From Chloroflexia bacterium (lineage in GTDB: Bacteria; Chloroflexota; Chloroflexia; QHBQ01; JADMIH01): a DNA stretch of 9,568 bases. The first letter of the stretch is position 1. The number at the start of each line of letters is the position of its first letter. Location: assembly GCA_025927935.1 (NCBI GenBank), contig JAICKM010000218.1, positions 1 to 9,568 of the forward strand. Reading direction: 5' to 3'. Below are positions 6,504 through 9,568 of the stretch, piece after piece. A program made the position numbers and the translations under genes. The notes under the pieces were generated by a model. That model made no database searches, was not told the origin of the DNA, and saw only the letters and a program-made list of their open reading frames with translations.

Positions 6504-8101
6504 CAGTGTAACATACTCCCATCGCGAATAGTGGTTGCGTATAGCGGATCGTATTCTTCGCGGTCAAACCGGAAGCCGACCTGGGCGACCCGGAAGCAGA
6601 ACGGCTCGGCATCTCCGACAAACGCCTGGGCCGCCTGTGAGACGACCGTGCCGGCCAGCGGCTCGCACGCCGTTAGCGGGATGCCGAGGTGGATCTCCTG
6701 GTGGGTGATGCGCCCATACCACGGCTGGCTGGACATGGCCCGATCCTGCGGGACGCAATAGGCCAGCATCGCCTTGTAGCTGGGGAAGCAGCCGCGCCAG
6801 GGGCCGTCTGTGGGCAGCGCCACTGCGCGGCGCAAGACGGCATGGGCGTCGGGCGCGGTGCCCGCGCCGGGATCGAGGTCCATCTGCCATCCGCCGCCCA
6901 CGGTGGCGCGGATGGCCGCGTGGCGGAGGACGTGCATGGGCATACCTTCGGAGAGCATACGGGCGGGTAGGGCGTGCAGCGTACTGTTGATAGCGTTGCT
7001 CACGAAGTAGATGCCTCCGATGCCGGTGCGCGGGTCGCGGACGTGGATGCGCCAGTTGGTCTGCACCGGCGACGGCAACAACCGGCGCAGCGGGCCGAGC
7101 AGCGCGGGGCCAAAGTGGCCGTGGTTGTAGCTGAGGAAGGTGAAGAACGCATAGCGCCCGCCCGGCCCCAGGCGTTGCAGTTCGAGGCCGGGCGGCACCA
7201 GCGGAGCCAGGCGGTCGGCTTCGACGATATAGTTGACATAAATCACGTCGGTGATGTCGCTGAGGAAGGCGACTGTGGGCACATATTCGCAGATCGTGCG
7301 CAGCAGGCGGCTGCTGGCAACCAGCGCGATGGGCCGGCCCAGGAGCGGGCGGGGATGCCGCCAGGGCGCATAGCGGCCATGCGCGGCGGTGGGCCGGGTG
7401 CGGCGCAGCAGCAATTCGAGCACCAGGCTCATCCAGAGCACCAGCAGGACGAAGCCGAGCGCGTTGGCCGTGGCGATGAGCGCGGCGGGCGGCCGCATGG
7501 CCGGGGGCAGGAGCGGACTAACGGCGGCGAAGGCGAACAACGCCCAGACGGCGATGGAATAGGGCGTGAGCGTCCGTGCCCAGATGCCCGCGCTGGCGAA
7601 GCACCAGGTCCAACCCACGGCGGCCAGCGTATAGAGCAGCGCCGCCACCCCGCCGACCCAGGGGAAGGCGGCGGCCTCGAACGCACTGTAGGCGGCCAGG
7701 TTGCCGCTGCTCGCCAGATCGACGCCGTGTGTCACCCACAAGAACTGGCCGATCTGGTCGGGCAGGATGGCGATCATGGTGACGCCGAAGGTCAGCCCGG
7801 CGGGGAGACGAGGGATGGCCGGGGCGCGCAGCAGGGCCAGGGCCAGCAGCAGATCGGACAGCGCGGTCAGTTGCCAGGGCAGCCACCCCAAGCGCCACAG
7901 CCAGGGATGGCCCGCCACGTAGGCCATGCGCCCGGCCACGTCCGAATTAGGGCCGCCGGGCATACCCGGCAGCAGCAGGAGCGCCATGCCCAGCATGGCG
8001 AGCAGATGGAGCAGCAGCGAGAGCAGCAGCGCCTGTTCGAGGAACCGCCCGGCCCTCAGCGCCGGGCGGGCCGCCACCGGGGCGGCGAGTGTTAGCGACA
8101 T
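6503..8101 (-). CDS. Six-helix membrane domain fused to a DUF2071-like domain
   Basis: A protein of 532 residues from the chosen start. The N-terminal half has six predicted membrane helices (about 22-46, 68-91, 102-126, 145-168, 179-200, 206-232) and ends in a basic RRTRP segment. The C-terminal half (about 275-500) resembles DUF2071, a family with an acetoacetate decarboxylase-like fold: EADRLAPLVPPGLELQRLG at 294-312, then RYAFFTFLSYNHG, NWRIHVRDPRTGIGGIYF at 349-366. Most DUF2071 proteins are soluble and of unknown function, so the attached membrane domain is unusual. The frame is open up to an ATG at 8188, but I chose the ATG at 8101 because GAAAGG (8109-8114) sits 7 bases before it and the extra 29 residues cross a GC hairpin. 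Its stop overlaps the 46-aa ORF start. The function is not known; a membrane-bound binding or enzymatic protein for a small organic ligand is only a guess. Confidence 0.85.
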   Translation of the reverse strand: MSLTLAAPVAARPALRAGRFLEQALLLSLLLHLLAMLGMALLLLPGMPGGPNSDVAGRMAYVAGHPWLWRLGWLPWQLTALSDLLLALALLRAPAIPRLPAGLTFGVTMIAILPDQIGQFLWVTHGVDLASSGNLAAYSAFEAAAFPWVGGVAALLYTLAAVGWTWCFASAGIWARTLTPYSIAVWALFAFAAVSPLLPPAMRPPAALIATANALGFVLLVLWMSLVLELLLRRTRPTAAHGRYAPWRHPRPLLGRPIALVASSRLLRTICEYVPTVAFLSDITDVIYVNYIVEADRLAPLVPPGLELQRLGPGGRYAFFTFLSYNHGHFGPALLGPLRRLLPSPVQTNWRIHVRDPRTGIGGIYFVSNAINSTLHALPARMLSEGMPMHVLRHAAIRATVGGGWQMDLDPGAGTAPDAHAVLRRAVALPTDGPWRGCFPSYKAMLAYCVPQDRAMSSQPWYGRITHQEIHLGIPLTACEPLAGTVVSQAAQAFVGDAEPFCFRVAQVGFRFDREEYDPLYATTIRDGSMLH

Positions 8102-8108
8102 GATAAAA

Positions 8109-8114
8109 CCTTTC
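8109..8114 (-). promoter_or_regulatory. Ribosome binding site deciding the start of the DUF2071 membrane gene
   Basis: On the minus strand this is GAAAGG, 7 bases before the ATG at 8101. The other candidate start, ATG at 8188, has no comparable site and lies inside the loop of the hairpin at 8179-8200, so 8101 is favoured. Confidence 0.6.
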
Positions 8115-8117
8115 GAC

Positions 8118-8152
8118 AGCGGGTTGGCTACATATCCCGCTAGATTACATAT
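8118..8152 (-). promoter_or_regulatory. Possible promoter/operator region of the DUF2071 operon
   Basis: This AT-richer patch holds an inverted repeat AGCGGG/CCCGCT (8118-8123 and 8136-8141, 12 bases apart) and two direct copies of TACATAT (8129-8135 and 8146-8152, 17 bases apart). On the minus strand the latter read ATATGTA and could be part of a -10 region or a regulator site. No convincing -35 box was found, so this is a weak call. Confidence 0.25.
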
Positions 8153-8178
8153 GAGCGGACACCGCACACGACCCGGCA

Positions 8179-8200
8179 GGGCGGACACGCCGGTCCGCCC
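8179..8200. repeat. Perfect GC-rich hairpin between the WD40 and DUF2071 genes
   Basis: GGGCGGAC (8179-8186) and GTCCGCCC (8193-8200) form a perfect 8-bp stem with a 6-base loop, flanked on one side by CTACG. It lies 30 bases past the WD40 stop on that gene's own strand. No T-run follows on either strand, so a classical intrinsic terminator is unlikely; a short dispersed palindromic repeat or a transcript-stabilising hairpin fits better. Confidence 0.6.
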
Positions 8201-8230
8201 CTACGCACTACTCATCTCTCGACTCAGCAC

Positions 8231-9568
8231 TCAGGGAACGCCCCAGAGCCGGATAGTTTTGTCGCCCGCGCCGGAGGCCAGGTAGCGGCCATCCCGGCTG
8301 AAGGCGACCGCACTGGCCGCTTTGGTATGGCCCTCCAGCACGGCCAGCGGGCTACCGTCGCCCGCACGCCAGAGGCGCACCGTGCCATCCACGACGGCGG
8401 CGGCCAGAGTCTGGCCGTCGGGGGCGAAGGCGACGCTGTAGACCCACCCGGTCGGACCGGGCAGGGCGCGCAGCAGGCTGCCGTCGCTCACGCGCCAGAG
8501 TTGCACCTCGCCGCCGATGGCCCCGCTGGCGAGGATGCTGCCGTCGGGGCTGAAGGCGAGGCTATGCACCATGGGCGCCGATCCCTGGACCGCCCGCAGG
8601 AAGCTGCCGTCGCTGACGCGCCACAGGCGCACGGTGTCGCCGGTCCCGGCGGTCGCCAGCGTGGCGCCGTCCGGACTGATGGCGATGCCGCCCACGGCCC
8701 CTTTATCTATGGTGATCGTGCGCAGGATCGCGCCCGTGGCGACCTTGTAGAGGCGGACGCCGTGCGCGCCCCACAGGGGTTGGGCCAGGGCCTGCCCATC
8801 AGGCGTGAAGGCCAGGGACGGCACCCAGCCGTCGCCGCCTTGGAGCGTGACGGCGGGGGCGCTCGCTGTGTGCCAGAGATGGACCGCGCCGTTGGCATCG
8901 CCCGCGGCGACTGTTGTGCCGTCGGCGGCCAGGGCCACACTCCACAGGATGCCTGCTTGCGGGTCCAGGCGGTCGATCTGCGTGCCGCCGGCCAGGCGCC
9001 ATCGGCGCACCGTGCCGTCGGCGGACGAAGAGACCAGGGTGGCGCCGTCGGGCGCGAAGGCGAGGCCGGTCACGCCGTCCAGGTGGCCCTCCAGCGTGCG
9101 CAGCAGCCTCACCTGCGCGCTGTTGGCCGGGCTGATCGGCGCGCTCGCCGCTACGGTGGTCGGCACGGGCGTGGCGGCGGGGCCGCCGGGCAGGGTCCAG
9201 AGGCGCACCAGGTGGTCCTCGCCTGCGGCGGCCAGGCTGCGGCCATCCGGCGCGAAGGCCACGGCGTTGACCGTATCGCCCTGCGGCGGCAGGCTGCGCA
9301 AGAGCGCGCCGTCGCTCACCCGCCAGAGATCGACCGTCTTATCCCACGACCCGGAGGCCAGAATCTGCCCATTGGGGCTGAAGGCGACACTGTGGACGGC
9401 ATCGGTGTGCCCGCTCAGCGCGCGGATTTCGCTGCCGTCGCTCACACGCCAGAGGTGGATCAGCTTGTCGCCGCCGGTGGCGGCCAGGGTTTGCCCGTCG
9501 GGCGCGAAGGCCAGGCTGGTAATGTCGTGCCCGCCGCCGGGCAGGGCGCGCAGCAGCTTGCCGTCGCC
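8231..9568 (-). CDS. WD40-repeat beta-propeller protein, 5' part missing
   Basis: The frame is open to the right edge (the codon at 9568 is complete), so the GTG at 9445 is internal and the N-terminus lies outside. The 445 visible residues hold ten WD40 units of about 42 residues, each with an S-[VL]-A-F-[AS]-P-[DN]-G core and an R/H-L-W end, for example SVAFSPNGQILASGSWDKT. Three units come first, then a Pro/Ala/Thr-rich linker (roughly residues 126-152), then exactly seven units ending in RLWGVP, which is one complete seven-bladed propeller. The three visible blades before the linker would be the end of a second propeller. WD40 proteins are scaffolds for protein-protein contacts; in bacteria they are often attached to kinase, caspase-like or NACHT/TIR domains, so the missing N-terminus decides the function. 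Several blades contain the identical WRVSDGS junction. It does not appear to share an operon with the DUF2071 gene, since 129 bases with a hairpin intervene. Confidence 0.92.
   Translation of the reverse strand, partial: GDGKLLRALPGGGHDITSLAFAPDGQTLAATGGDKLIHLWRVSDGSEIRALSGHTDAVHSVAFSPNGQILASGSWDKTVDLWRVSDGALLRSLPPQGDTVNAVAFAPDGRSLAAAGEDHLVRLWTLPGGPAATPVPTTVAASAPISPANSAQVRLLRTLEGHLDGVTGLAFAPDGATLVSSSADGTVRRWRLAGGTQIDRLDPQAGILWSVALAADGTTVAAGDANGAVHLWHTASAPAVTLQGGDGWVPSLAFTPDGQALAQPLWGAHGVRLYKVATGAILRTITIDKGAVGGIAISPDGATLATAGTGDTVRLWRVSDGSFLRAVQGSAPMVHSLAFSPDGSILASGAIGGEVQLWRVSDGSLLRALPGPTGWVYSVAFAPDGQTLAAAVVDGTVRLWRAGDGSPLAVLEGHTKAASAVAFSRDGRYLASGAGDKTIRLWGVP
9306..9568 (-). repeat. Exact 126-base periodic coding repeats in the WD40 gene
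   Basis: The DNA encoding the WRVSDG[SAK] junction recurs with exact 126-base spacing (landmark CTGCCGTCG or close variant on the plus strand at 9306, 9432 and 9558), which is 42 codons or one blade. The same landmark recurs at 8478 and 8604, also 126 bases apart. Nucleotide similarity at these junctions is higher than needed to keep the protein motif, which suggests fairly recent blade duplication or gene conversion. Confidence 0.6.

Noticed and set aside
6974..8095. A 373-residue plus-strand frame opposite the DUF2071 membrane gene.
   Set aside because: Its Gln/Gly/Arg-rich product is the complement of hydrophobic Leu/Ala codons; the minus strand carries clear helices and a domain.
8102..8188. 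A 29-residue N-terminal extension of the DUF2071 membrane protein from the ATG at 8188.
   Set aside because: It would start within a GC hairpin with no ribosome binding site, while the ATG at 8101 has a good one and is followed directly by the first membrane helix.
8179..8200. Intrinsic terminator for the WD40 gene.
   Set aside because: The stem is good, but no run of T follows on the minus strand, so I list it as a hairpin repeat only.

Overview
The window is a GC-rich bacterial segment with two gene blocks that point toward each other. On the plus strand (1-5868) lie three tightly coupled glycoside hydrolase genes. On the minus strand (5945-9568) lie a chain of three genes and, upstream of it, a WD40-repeat gene that runs off the right edge. 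The gene content (cytoplasmic glycosidase cassette, large WD40 propeller protein, DUF2071 membrane fusion, interspersed short palindromic repeats) looks like a Chloroflexota genome. That placement is an inference from style, because no marker gene is present.

Plus strand: the 3' part of an (alpha/alpha)6 glycosidase of the amylo-alpha-1,6-glucosidase/GH100 type; then a GH38 alpha-mannosidase that resembles the MngB branch and keeps its zinc and nucleophile residues; then a GH2 beta-mannosidase with both catalytic glutamates. The junctions are TAATG (854) and ATGA (3568-3571), so the three are almost certainly one translationally coupled operon. The two mannosidases show no signal peptide. Together they suggest intracellular trimming of imported mose-rich oligosaccharides (mannan or N-glycan fragments) or mannosyl-type solutes; transporters and regulators would lie upstream, outside the window.

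Between the converging blocks (5869-6019) sits a small repeat cluster: one stand-alone copy of a roughly 30-base unit, then an inverted pair of the same unit that can fold into a long stem-loop. The inverted pair also supplies the last 24 codons and the stop codon of the DUF4236 gene.

Minus strand: a six-helix membrane domain fused to a DUF2071-like domain (532 aa from the preferred start at 8101), a previously easy-to-miss 46-aa membrane ORF (6363-6503) whose start codon overlaps that gene's stop, and a DUF4236 protein with one transmembrane segment (5945-6340) that has a strong ribosome binding site. These three look like one operon built around the membrane. A 129-base gap with a GC hairpin separates them from the WD40 gene (8231 to the edge), of which ten blades are visible: three before and exactly seven after a Pro/Ala/Thr-rich linker, implying two propellers in tandem.

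The most interesting points are the coupled small-protein/DUF4236/DUF2071-membrane gene set and the repeat that has become coding sequence. The glycosidase block is conventional.
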